Source: CAZRXG01 sp964603985
Lineage (GTDB): Bacteria; Chloroflexota; Anaerolineae; Aggregatilineales; UBA3940
DNA length: 11,984 bases
Assembly (NCBI GenBank): GCA_964603985.1
Contig: CAZRXG010000069.1
Location: forward strand, 1-11,984
Direction: 5' to 3'
Each line of letters begins with the position of its first letter. Positions within the stretch are counted from its first letter, which is position 1. Shown here in pieces: positions 1 to 6,276 of this stretch. The notes below the pieces were generated by a model. The model was not told where the DNA came from, did no database searches, and saw only the letters and a list, made by a program, of their open reading frames with translations. Made by a program: the position numbers and the translations under genes.

Positions 1-4
1 CTGT

Positions 5-397
5 TTAACCACTCATCGACACGACGATCTGCCTCCGGCGCGGCCCGTCAAACTCGAACAGCACCACCCGCTGCCAGGTGCCCAGCACCAGCCGCCCACC
101 CTCGACGGGCACCGTCACCGACGGGCCGAGCAGCGCCGCCAGGATGTGGTCAGGCGCGTGCGCCGGGTTGTGCGGGTGCCGGTACGGCAGGTCGGGAATC
201 ATGGTGGTGAAGGCGTCCAGCATATCCAGGTCGGTGCCGGGATCAAGGTCGGCTGTGGTCAGCGCGGCGGTGGTGTGCATGACGAACACGTGGCACACGC
301 CCTCGGCGACCCCCTGCTGCCTGATAAGCTCATTGATCTGCCGGGTGATATCGACGACTTCCTTGTTGGCCCGCGTTTTAACCGTGATCTTGTGCAT
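5..397 (-). CDS. YjbQ/UPF0047 family protein (secondary thiamine-phosphate synthase type)
   Basis: A complete 130-residue protein of the usual family length. The signature is clear: HTTAALTTAD at residues 41-50, YRHPHNPAHAPDH at 72-84, LLGPSVTVPVEGGRLVLGTWQ at 89-109 and FDGPRRR at 116-122. The His-rich stretch and the GTWQ segment form the core of the compact trimeric family fold. Members have been linked to a weak, secondary thiamine-phosphate synthase activity; the main cellular role is not settled. The subfamily here has TTADLDPGTDLD where many homologues carry an Asn-Glu (TINENADP-like) segment, so the activity should not be transferred blindly. A GGAG site sits a few bases before the ATG. 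The gene follows the STAS/SEC14-like gene by 15 bases, so the two are likely one transcript. It has no signal peptide and is probably cytoplasmic. Confidence 0.93.
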   Translation of the reverse strand: MHKITVKTRANKEVVDITRQINELIRQQGVAEGVCHVFVMHTTAALTTADLDPGTDLDMLDAFTTMIPDLPYRHPHNPAHAPDHILAALLGPSVTVPVEGGRLVLGTWQRVVLFEFDGPRRRQIVVSMSG

Positions 398-412
398 GTG
401 TCTCCTGTGCTC

Positions 413-781
413 CTAAGACTGCCCGGCCTCTTCGATCAGCGTGTACGCCTCTTCGAGCGTGGCGACCATCTCCGGCTTCTCAAACACGCGCGAGAACATC
501 TGGCCGAACGCCCTCGCCGGTCCCCCCACGCCCACCACGATCACGCGCTTCAGCCTGCCCGGCATGTCCCCCACGATCTGCGGGAAGCGGCTGAGCAGGT
601 CGGGCGGAATCCGGCCTAGATCCCGATCATCGATGATCAGGCAGACCGGCTCATCAGTTTCGGCCAACAGCTCCTTGACCACCTCGATGGCCTGTTCAAA
701 CTCCTCTGTAGTCGGTGCCCCCCAGGATGCCCACCGGAGGATCGTCTTTTCGTCGTCGTCCCAGCCGACCTCTACGCCCAT
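413..781 (-). CDS. STAS/SEC14-like (SpoIIAA-like) small protein
   Basis: A 122-residue soluble protein beginning MGVEVGWDDDEKTILRW. Strand-helix alternation, the central hydrophobic strand PVCLIIDDRDL (about residues 45-55), a second strand RVIVVGVGG (about 76-84) and the C-terminal ATLEEAYTLIEEA (about 106-118) match the SpoIIAA-like/STAS-SEC14 fold common in Chloroflexota as small stand-alone proteins. Function within this group is unknown; anti-sigma antagonist or ligand-binding roles are inferred from the fold only. The start at 781 is chosen because a strong purine-rich site (GAGGAGGGAGG) precedes it and the conserved fold begins here. The frame stays open to 1036, but that extension is low-complexity repeat translation and covers the likely promoter. 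It is the first gene of a two-gene unit with the YjbQ gene. Confidence 0.8.
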   Translation of the reverse strand: MGVEVGWDDDEKTILRWASWGAPTTEEFEQAIEVVKELLAETDEPVCLIIDDRDLGRIPPDLLSRFPQIVGDMPGRLKRVIVVGVGGPARAFGQMFSRVFEKPEMVATLEEAYTLIEEAGQS

Positions 782-785
782 CAGT

Positions 786-797
786 GCCTCCCTCCTC
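786..797 (-). promoter_or_regulatory. Strong Shine-Dalgarno site fixing the start at 781
   Basis: On the minus strand GAGGAGGGAGG lies just upstream of the ATG at 781, with about five bases between the last GGAGG and the start codon. It decides between this start and the open upstream extension to 1036. Confidence 0.75.
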
Positions 798-820
798 GAT
801 ACCACGATGACGCCCTGTAA

Positions 821-849
821 ATAATAAACGCCGGGGCTGCGATCCACAA
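821..849 (-). promoter_or_regulatory. Candidate sigma-70 promoter for the STAS-like/YjbQ unit
   Basis: On the minus strand TTGTGG (844-849) and TATTAT (821-826) are separated by 17 bases. The -10 matches consensus at five of six positions; the -35 matches only at TTG. It lies about 40 bases upstream of the STAS-like start, which suits a short leader. No other well-spaced pair was seen before this gene. Confidence 0.4.
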
Positions 850-973
850 GGCCGCCGGGACGCGCAGGCGTGTCTGATTTTCGGGAAGACCGTAAACACA
901 TCGGCCCGCCTTTACAGGCAGGAAAGATGATCGGGATGGATGACGCGCTGTAAAGCCGGTTCTTGCCCCCTCT

Positions 974-1019
974 TTGGGCCCCTCCTTGGGCCTCTCCTTG
1001 GGCCCCTCCTTGGGCCCTC
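974..1019. repeat. 12-bp tandem repeat, four copies of TTGGGC-type unit
   Basis: TTGGGC occurs at 974, 986, 998 and 1010, exactly 12 bases apart, with the intervening bases CCCTCC or CTCTCC nearly constant. Because the unit length is a multiple of three, the repeat reads as an open Ala-Gln-Gly-Gly-like tract on the minus strand and falsely extends the frame of the gene ending at 413. Slipped-strand expansion is the likely origin. It is too short, and lacks spacers, to be a CRISPR array. Confidence 0.85.
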
Positions 1020-1070
1020 TCATCGTCGCTGCGCACCGCCGTGATGCAAAAGCCGCTTTACAGAGAAAAA

Positions 1071-1086
1071 GTCTACTTCAGTAGAC
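1071..1086. repeat. Perfect inverted repeat (GTCTAC-TTCA-GTAGAC)
   Basis: A six-base-pair perfect stem with a four-base loop in the gene-free region. It lies 12 bases before a second, larger perfect hairpin (1099-1121), and the pair reads like one unit of a dispersed palindromic repeat. No T-tract follows, so it is not an intrinsic terminator by appearance. Confidence 0.6.
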
Positions 1087-1098
1087 ATTTCATTTTGA

Positions 1099-1121
1099 GC
1101 CGGGGATTTCGAATCCCCGGC
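1099..1121. repeat. Perfect 10-bp hairpin (GCCGGGGATT-TCG-AATCCCCGGC)
   Basis: A ten-base-pair perfect inverted repeat with a three-base loop. It resembles REP-like intergenic palindromes. It also superficially resembles a tRNA T-arm (TTCGAATC), but the stem register is wrong and there is no acceptor, anticodon arm or CCA. No U-tract follows on either strand. Confidence 0.65.
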
Positions 1122-1276
1122 GGTCGCGACGATCTCGAAGCCGGAAAATTTACCGCCGCGTGAACGCACATTCCCTATGCTGGCAGCGCCCGGCAGAATG
1201 TGGTTCGTCTGGCTTCTCTAGACAGAGGTGGGGAGCACGCCGATTAGCCTCCGCCCCTGATCTCCTGTAAACTAAC

Positions 1277-1410
1277 AGCAGTTATGCAGTTGAGCGCTTC
1301 CAGTCCCATAGCAGCAGGTGAAAAGTGCAGAAAATCTGTGTAATCCGTGTAATCCGTGGACTGAAGTTCACTGACCTGCGCAGTGTCGGCGTCCCAACTG
1401 CGAGAGTCCC
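1277..1410. repeat. Small inverted-repeat element, copy A (diverged)
   Basis: About 134 bp sharing with copy B (1500-1622) a left end ending in GCAGTTG (1278-1294), GCGCTTC, GGTGAAAAGTG (1317-1327), the core TCTGTGTAATCCGTGTAATC (from 1335) with GGACTGAA after it, and a right end CCCAACTGCG (1393-1402). The ends are inverted relative to each other but have decayed to about 11 matches in 18. The core is a 9-bp tandem (GTGTAATCC). There is no internal ORF. It is a non-autonomous, MITE-like or REP-like element; its mobilising transposase is not in the window. Confidence 0.6.
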
Positions 1411-1460
1411 GGCTAATCACACCGCACCCGGAGGGCACACATCGCGAAACGGCGTTCGGC

Positions 1461-1469
1461 TGCTATAAT
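1461..1469 (+). promoter_or_regulatory. Extended -10 promoter candidate (TGCTATAAT) for the solute-binding gene
   Basis: TGCTATAAT is a perfect extended -10 (TGnTATAAT), a class that can work without a good -35; none is visible 16-18 bases upstream. It lies about 166 bases before the lipoprotein start. If used, the whole small element B (1500-1622) would be transcribed in the 5' leader. Confidence 0.45.
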
Positions 1470-1499
1470 TGCAGGTGCACCGGATGACCCTTATACGGA

Positions 1500-1622
1500 T
1501 AGGAGTTACGCAGTTGGGCGCTTCTGTGCGCTTCCGGCCACACCATACCGGGTGAAAAGTGTGGTAAATCTGTGTAATCCGCGTAATCTGCGGACTGAAA
1601 CCTCCCAACTGCGTAAGTCCTA
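1500..1622. repeat. Small inverted-repeat element, copy B (intact ends)
   Basis: A 123-bp element bounded by 19-bp inverted repeats with one mismatch: left end TAGGAGTTACGCAGTTGGG (1500-1518), right end CCCAACTGCGTAAGTCCTA (1604-1622). Inside are a smaller inverted repeat CCACAC/GTGTGG (1538-1543 and 1559-1564) and the TAATCC core (1570-1590). It has no coding capacity. Perfect-looking ends compared with copy A suggest a younger insertion. A short ACGG occurs close to each side, but a clean target duplication cannot be called. It ends three bases before the GGAGA ribosome binding site of the next gene. Confidence 0.7.
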
Positions 1623-1634
1623 ACGGAGACAACT

Positions 1635-2984
1635 ATGCGCAGATTCGTGCTGATCCTGGCCCTGTTGAGCCTGCTGCTGGTGGGCTGCGAGACGCTGCGT
1701 CCCGCCACGCCTGCTCCTCCCCCTGAAGGAGAAGAGCAGCCCGCCGCCGACGCCACCGCCACGCCCGATGTGGAAGCCGCCGCGCCGCAGGCCAGCGAGG
1801 AGCCGCCCGCCGAGTTGACGGAAGAGCCGGGCGAGGTCGTGCTGACCGTCTGGATGGCTGAGGCTTTCGCCCCGCTGAGCAGCACGCCCGGCGGCCAGAC
1901 CCTGCTTGAGCAGTTGTCCGCCTTCGAGCAGGCATACCCCGACATTCGCGTCGAGGTGTACGTCAAGCGCACGCACGGCGAGGGCAGCACACTGGCCTAC
2001 CTGCGCAGCGCCCCCGATGTCGCACCGGGGATTCTGCCCGATATCGCCCTGCTCGATCGCGAGGGGCTGACTCAGGCGGCCCGCGAGGAGTGGATCGCGC
2101 CGGTTGAGCCGCTGCTCGATTCGTCGATCCGCTCGGATCTGTACCCCGTCGCCGAGGAACTTGGGAGCGTCGACGGGACGCTTTTCGGGCTGCCCTACCT
2201 GCTGGAGGTGCAGCACAGCATCTACCGCGAGACCGACTTCGAGGCACCACCCGATTCGTTTGAAGCAGTTCTCGATGGCCCCGTGTCGTATGCCTTTTCC
2301 GCCGGGTCGCTGCGCGGCGTCAACCACACCGTCCTCCTGCAATATCTGGCCGCTGGTGGCACCCTGACCGGCGAGGAAGGCCTGCCGCTGCTCGACGCGG
2401 AGGCGCTGCGCGACGTTCTGAGCTTTTACGCCAAGGCGCGCCAGAACGGCGTGATCGACCCTGTTCTGTTCCAGCTTGCCGATCCGGCTGAGGCCTGGGA
2501 GATGTATCTCAACCGCCAGGCGAACCTGGTGACCGTCACCTCGACGCTGTACCTGGCCGGGCGTGACGATGTCCGCAACACCGGCCTGACGTGGATTCCC
2601 ACCCCCGACGGCGAGCCTTATGCACTGGCCAGCGGCTGGTCGTGGGTGATGGTGACGCGCGACGCCGAACGGCAGGTGGCGGCGATGACGCTGGTCAATT
2701 TCCTGATGGACCCTGCCGGTCAGGGCGAGTATACGCAGGCCGTCCACTGGCTGCCCTCGCAGCGGGCGGCGCTGGCCGTCTGGGGGGATACCGACCCCTA
2801 CACCACCTTTGGCGATACCCTCCTGAAGAACGCCGGTCTCCTGCCCAACACGGCGGCCCTGACCGCCGTCGGCGACGCTGTCCAGGGCGCGTTTGAGGAT
2901 GTTCTGTTGAACGGTACCCTGCCCGTCCAGGCGGCCAGCCAGGCCGCCCAGGCCGTCAACCCACCCGAAGCTGAGACGCCGTAA
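1635..2984 (+). CDS. Extracellular solute-binding lipoprotein (ABC sugar-type)
   Basis: 449 residues. Residues 1-18 form a lipoprotein signal (MRRF, hydrophobic stretch, lipobox LVGC with Cys18), so the protein should be anchored outside the membrane. Residues 19-67 are a Pro/Glu/Ala-rich linker. The binding domain starts about 68 (EVVLTVWMAE), with AFEQAYPDIRVEVYV at 96-110, PDIALLDREGL at 135-145 and GTLFGLPYLLEVQHSIY at 181-197. The later ASGWSWVMVTRD and FLMDPAGQGEYTQ segments are typical of family-1 (sugar-type) binding proteins. The ligand cannot be read from sequence. GGAGA precedes the ATG by five bases. No permease or ATPase gene is adjacent: the next gene, six bases downstream of the stop by the longest frame, is a glycerate kinase. 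It is therefore an orphan receptor that must share a transporter encoded elsewhere or act in sensing. Confidence 0.88.
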   Translation: MRRFVLILALLSLLLVGCETLRPATPAPPPEGEEQPAADATATPDVEAAAPQASEEPPAELTEEPGEVVLTVWMAEAFAPLSSTPGGQTLLEQLSAFEQAYPDIRVEVYVKRTHGEGSTLAYLRSAPDVAPGILPDIALLDREGLTQAAREEWIAPVEPLLDSSIRSDLYPVAEELGSVDGTLFGLPYLLEVQHSIYRETDFEAPPDSFEAVLDGPVSYAFSAGSLRGVNHTVLLQYLAAGGTLTGEEGLPLLDAEALRDVLSFYAKARQNGVIDPVLFQLADPAEAWEMYLNRQANLVTVTSTLYLAGRDDVRNTGLTWIPTPDGEPYALASGWSWVMVTRDAERQVAAMTLVNFLMDPAGQGEYTQAVHWLPSQRAALAVWGDTDPYTTFGDTLLKNAGLLPNTAALTAVGDAVQGAFEDVLLNGTLPVQAASQAAQAVNPPEAETP

Positions 2985-3026
2985 TCCGTCGTGTATTCGC
3001 CATCGTCCAGCGGGAGTGAGCGCGAC

Positions 3027-4328
3027 ATGTCAGACTTACGTTTTGATGACCATGACGAGCATGTCAATACACTGATCGAGGCCGCCATGGACGCCGCCGA
3101 CCCGGCCAAAGCCCTGGCCTCCAAGTGGCCCAGTGCGCTGGCCGGTGCCGAAGAATATTACGTGGTGGGCACGGGCAAAGCCTCGCTTAAGATGGCGCTC
3201 CAGGTTGCGGAGCTGTGCGGGGATCGCCTGACCGACGGCGCGATAGCCGTCGTCCCGGAGCGCCTCGCCCGCCTGGATAAGCCTCCCAGCCAGTTCAAGG
3301 CTTACCCGGCGGCCCACCCGCTGCCCGACGAGCGCAACGTCCACGCGGCGCGCGCCATCGCCGAGGTCGCGCGTCAGGCGGACGAGGGCGACACGCTGAT
3401 CGCCCTGATCTCCGGCGGCGGCTCGTCGCACCTCACCCTGCCTGCCGGTGACCTGCAACTGGACGACCTGCGGCAGATCGCCGAGGCGCTCATGCGCGCC
3501 GGTGCGCCGGTGCGCCACCTCAACACCGTGCGCAAGCACTGCGAGGTGCTCAAAGGCGGCGGGCTGGCGCGGCTGGCCTCCCCGGCGCGCGTGTGGGCCT
3601 TCATCCTCTCCGACGTGGTGGGCGACCACCTGGACGTGATCGCCTCCGGCCCGACCGCCCCCGACCCGACCACCTACGCCGACGCGCTGGACGTGCTCAA
3701 ATACTACAACCTGCTTTCCACCGTGCCCGCCGTTACCGGCCACCTGGAAGCCGGGGCGCGCGGCGAGCACCCGGAGACCGTCAAGCCGGGCGACGAAGTG
3801 CTGCTCAACGTTAAAAATACGCTCATCGGCAGCAACCGCCTGGCCCTCAGCGCCGCCCGCCGACGCCTCAAACAGGCCGGTTGGCGGGTCGTCGGCTACG
3901 AGTTGGGCATCGAGGGAGAGGCGCGTCTGGTCGGAATGAGCCTCGCCCTGCGCGGCCTCGACCTCTCCGCACGCCCCGACCGGCCCTGCTGCTGGCTGAT
4001 GGGCGGCGAGACGACCGTCACCGTGCACGGTGGGGGCAGGGGGGGACGCAACCAGGAGGTGGCACTGTCCGCCGCGCTCGCCATCGACGGCATCAAAAAC
4101 GTCGTGGTGGCCTCCTTCGCCACCGACGGCATCGATGGCCCCACCGACGCCGCCGGAGCCGTCGTCACGGGCGAGACCTATTCCCGTGCCAGGGAGATGG
4201 ACCTCGACCCCCAGGAATACCTGAACAGCAACGACGCGTACAACTTCTTCAAGCAGGTAGGCGGCCTGATCGAACTCGGCCCGACCGGTACCAACGTCAA
4301 TGACATCCTGGTCGCGCTGGCGTACTGA
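3027..4328 (+). CDS. Glycerate 2-kinase (DUF4147/MOFRL family)
   Basis: 433 residues, the full family length. It transfers phosphate from ATP to D-glycerate giving 2-phosphoglycerate, feeding lower glycolysis; cytoplasmic. Visible motifs: VVGTGKAS at 46-53 with the family lysine (Lys51), ISGGGSSHL at 128-136, SDVVGDHLDVIASGPTAPDP at 195-214, NTLIGSN at 264-270, then the C-terminal MOFRL part with GGETTVTVHGGGRGGRNQE at 326-344, FATDGIDGPTDAAGA at 364-378, NSNDAYNFF at 400-408 and TGTNVNDILV at 420-429. The ATG at 3027 is preferred because GGGAG lies 10 bases upstream and the conserved region begins soon after; a GTG at 2991 would add 12 non-conserved residues. Only 42 bases separate it from the lipoprotein gene, so co-transcription is likely and hints that the imported compound or its breakdown yields glycerate. 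Confidence 0.95.
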   Translation: MSDLRFDDHDEHVNTLIEAAMDAADPAKALASKWPSALAGAEEYYVVGTGKASLKMALQVAELCGDRLTDGAIAVVPERLARLDKPPSQFKAYPAAHPLPDERNVHAARAIAEVARQADEGDTLIALISGGGSSHLTLPAGDLQLDDLRQIAEALMRAGAPVRHLNTVRKHCEVLKGGGLARLASPARVWAFILSDVVGDHLDVIASGPTAPDPTTYADALDVLKYYNLLSTVPAVTGHLEAGARGEHPETVKPGDEVLLNVKNTLIGSNRLALSAARRRLKQAGWRVVGYELGIEGEARLVGMSLALRGLDLSARPDRPCCWLMGGETTVTVHGGGRGGRNQEVALSAALAIDGIKNVVVASFATDGIDGPTDAAGAVVTGETYSRAREMDLDPQEYLNSNDAYNFFKQVGGLIELGPTGTNVNDILVALAY

Positions 4329-4384
4329 ACCGGACATCTGAGCGTTTTGTTACCCGGTTCCAACCATTCAGAAGAGGACCACAC

Positions 4385-5134
4385 ATGGAAATCCGCTGGG
4401 AGTACTTTCGTTTTCCGTTCGATGACGAGCGCTGGGTGGGCAAGGCAGCCGTCGGCATCGCGATGGGACTGCTGGGGTTCCTGATCTTCCCCTTGTTGTT
4501 CCTGACCGGCTTCGGGCTGCGCGTCATGCGGCGGGTGATCCAGGGTGAGCCGCTGACTCTGCCGGATTGGGACGACTGGGGCGGGCTGCTCACCGACGGT
4601 GTGCGCGCCTGGGTGGTGGGTCTGGTCTACGGGCTGCCGGCGATGATCCTGGCGTGTTGTGCCTTCGGCGCGTGGGCAGCGGGCTTTGTGGCGCTGATGG
4701 GTGGCGCCACCGGAGACGCGCCGGGACTGGCCACGAGTGGAATAGTGCTGGGCTGGGGCATCGGCTCTGTGCTGTTCGGGATCATGATGATCATCGCGCT
4801 CCCGCTGGCCTTCCTGCAGCAGGTCGCCCTGACGCGCATGATCGCCCACGACTCACTGAACAGCGCGTTTGAGTTCGGCGAAGTGTGGCGGCTGACGAAG
4901 GCCGGGCTGAACAACTACCTGCTGGCCTTTGCGGTGTACTACGGGGGCACGATGCTCATCTCGATGGTCGGCTCGATACTCTCTTACACGATTATCCTGT
5001 CCTGCCTGTATCCTCTCGCCATGCTTTTTCTCGCGTACTACGGCCCCCTGCTGATGGGCGCGCTCTTCGGGGCGGCGTACCGCGAGACGCAGGCTAAACT
5101 GGAGGCAGGCGAGGAGCAGGCCGAGGCAGCCTGA
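4385..5134 (+). CDS. DUF4013 family integral membrane protein
   Basis: 249 residues with four or more hydrophobic helices: about 21-44, 74-105, 116-144 and a long C-terminal pair at about 177-232. The family signature is the loop after helix 1: GFGLRVMRRVIQGEPLTLPDWDDWGGLLTDG at 42-72, in which GEPxLPxWDDW is diagnostic of DUF4013. The tail (233-249) is charged and Glu/Ala-rich. Function is unknown for the family; it is common in Chloroflexota, Bacillota and archaea. GAGGA lies about eight bases before the ATG. The gene follows the glycerate kinase by 56 bases without an obvious terminator, so read-through is plausible, but a functional link is not evident. Confidence 0.88.
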   Translation: MEIRWEYFRFPFDDERWVGKAAVGIAMGLLGFLIFPLLFLTGFGLRVMRRVIQGEPLTLPDWDDWGGLLTDGVRAWVVGLVYGLPAMILACCAFGAWAAGFVALMGGATGDAPGLATSGIVLGWGIGSVLFGIMMIIALPLAFLQQVALTRMIAHDSLNSAFEFGEVWRLTKAGLNNYLLAFAVYYGGTMLISMVGSILSYTIILSCLYPLAMLFLAYYGPLLMGALFGAAYRETQAKLEAGEEQAEAA

Positions 5135-5213
5135 CCCACCGGCAAGACCATCCCTTATCGTGACCGGCGCGGGCGGCCCCGTCTGCTCCTGTTCCGCCAC
5201 TGCCGCTCGGCGT

Positions 5214-5377
5214 CCCACCGCCGGATCAGGATCGTGCCGCCTGATCGACGATGCGGGATCGCCCCGCATAATAACTGCCCACTCCCCCCTCGACGGATTC
5301 CCCGCTTCGCGTTAAGCTATGCCACGCCCGCGAGCGCCGCCCCCGACCTGCCCACCGCCGGATCAGGACCGTGCCGC
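5214..5377. repeat. 27-bp direct repeat (copies 5214-5240 and 5351-5377)
   Basis: Two copies of a 27-base sequence starting CCCACCGCCGGATCAGG, differing at one position (T/C at base 19), lie 137 bases apart in the spacer between the DUF4013 gene and the next membrane protein gene. Flanking bases differ, so this is a discrete repeat and not a longer duplication. Its role is unknown: regulator binding, recombination remnant or dispersed repeat. Confidence 0.75.
5224..5269 (+). terminator. Tandem hairpins downstream of the DUF4013 gene, no U-tract
   Basis: GATCAGG/CCTGATC (5224-5230 with 5240-5246) and ATGCGGG/CCCGCAT (5251-5257 with 5263-5269) form two adjacent seven-base-pair stems with loops of nine and five bases. 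They begin about 90 bases after the stop. The lack of a T-run argues against a classical intrinsic terminator; RNA stabilisation is an alternative. A -10-like CATAAT (5267-5272) overlaps the second hairpin, with TCGACG 16 bases upstream. Confidence 0.3.
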
Positions 5378-5423
5378 TCCCGGAGAGTCGAGCGTCGTCC
5401 CAACACCGGATAAAGGGGGAACC

Positions 5424-6248
5424 ATGCCCGGAAAAGAGGAGCTCGTTTACCTGGAGCATCTGGGGAAGCAGGGAACGCGCGCCTGGCACAAAGCGCGCCT
5501 CTCGACCGACCCGCTTGCAGGCCGGATGACCCTGCGCTTCCGGGCGGGGCTTGGCAGGCGCGAGACCCTGGATCTGTGGATCGGCCAGCTCGAGTCGTAC
5601 AGGATCGAGACCTACACCAACCCGCGCGTTAAGATCTACGAGCTGGCCTTCATGGTGCCCTTTGCGCTTCTCGTGAGCAGCCTGGTGCTGAAGTTCAACC
5701 TGGAGGACACCCTTCTCGGCACGTTCGGCGAAACCTCGATCCTGCTGGCGGGAGGTGCGGCTGCCGCCCTGATGGCGCAGCTGCTCAAGGTCCCCGTGAT
5801 CCGGATCGCGCAGCCCGACGCGCCAACCCCGGCCCGCACCCCGCCCCCCACCTCGCCCCTCACAGCGCCACTCGCGGATGCCGGGAAGCTCGCCGAGAAG
5901 CTCGCCGAAAAGCTGCCCGTGCGGCTTCGAGCCATGTTCGACAGGCTGGGGCCGGGAGACCGGTCCGACCCCGGCGTCTACCGCCTGCACGGGGCACGCC
6001 GGGGGAGCATCAAGAAGACCAGGGCACTGGCCGAGCAGCTCGAACAAATGCTGTCCGACCACCGCGCCGGGGCGCTGCTGTCCGGCCAGACACGCAGCGT
6101 GGACTGGCAGGCAGCGCAGCGGCGCGCGACCCTCAGCCGGGGTGTCGCGCTCGCCATCCTGCTGGCGTGCCTGGCCTACAGCTCCTGGTCTTTCATCCGC
6201 CAGATCGCGGATCTGCTGGCAGTGGACTTGCGGTCAATTACGCGCTAG
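5424..6248 (+). CDS. Hypothetical membrane protein, three predicted helices
   Basis: 274 residues; not recognised. The N-terminal 70 residues are soluble and basic, followed by hydrophobic helices at about 71-91 (IYELAFMVPFALLVSSLVLK) and 104-126 (TSILLAGGAAAALMAQLLKV), a Pro/Thr-rich linker at 130-150, an amphipathic AEKLAEKL stretch near 157-164, a charged cytoplasmic-type region to about 238, and a last helix at about 239-258 (RGVALAILLACLAYSSWSF). The start at 5424 has a good AAAGGGGGA site; an upstream in-frame ATG at 5319 has none and would add a Pro-rich stretch running through the direct repeat. Codon use and GC content look like the neighbours. No enzymatic motif was found. Confidence 0.7.
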   Translation: MPGKEELVYLEHLGKQGTRAWHKARLSTDPLAGRMTLRFRAGLGRRETLDLWIGQLESYRIETYTNPRVKIYELAFMVPFALLVSSLVLKFNLEDTLLGTFGETSILLAGGAAAALMAQLLKVPVIRIAQPDAPTPARTPPPTSPLTAPLADAGKLAEKLAEKLPVRLRAMFDRLGPGDRSDPGVYRLHGARRGSIKKTRALAEQLEQMLSDHRAGALLSGQTRSVDWQAAQRRATLSRGVALAILLACLAYSSWSFIRQIADLLAVDLRSITR

Positions 6249-6258
6249 AATTGTTCTC

Positions 6259-6276
6259 TGTAACGAGGGCATTACA
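6259..6276 (+). promoter_or_regulatory. Small inverted repeat TGTAA-N8-TTACA around a ribosome-binding-like GAGGG
   Basis: TGTAA (6259-6263) and TTACA (6272-6276) flank CGAGGGCA and sit immediately before an ATG at 6277. It could be an operator-like site, or a stem placing GAGGG in its loop. Weak evidence; five base pairs can occur by chance. Confidence 0.25.

Noticed and set aside
974..1019. Possible CRISPR-like array
   Set aside because: Units are only 12 bases and contiguous, with no spacers, no leader and no cas genes.
782..1036. N-terminal extension of the STAS-like gene to 1036 (207 residues)
   Set aside because: The added part is low-complexity translation of the 12-bp tandem repeat and of the probable promoter; a very strong ribosome binding site and the conserved fold both point to the start at 781.
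1099..1121. Possible tRNA T-arm or tRNA remnant
   Set aside because: The TTCGAATC resemblance is out of register with a five-base-pair T-stem, and no acceptor, D-arm or anticodon arm can be drawn around it.
1244..1632. Short minus-strand ORFs reading TDYTDYTD and ITRITQI
   Set aside because: They are translations of the non-coding inverted-repeat elements; the 9-bp tandem core gives the repeating peptides.
1620..2747. Long minus-strand ORF (375 residues) opposite the solute-binding gene
   Set aside because: It is antisense to a gene with a clear lipobox and family motifs; the frame is open because of GC-rich codon bias.
2991..3026. GTG start for glycerate kinase at 2991
   Set aside because: Only six bases from the previous stop, with no good ribosome binding site, and the added residues are not family-like; the ATG at 3027 has GGGAG.
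3036..4337. Long minus-strand ORF (433 residues) opposite glycerate kinase
   Set aside because: The plus-strand frame contains every glycerate 2-kinase motif; the antisense product is Gly/Val/His-rich with no recognisable domain.
5319..5423. Upstream ATG for the three-helix membrane protein
   Set aside because: No Shine-Dalgarno site, and the extension would translate the direct-repeat copy into a Pro-rich stretch; the ATG at 5424 has AAAGGGGGA.
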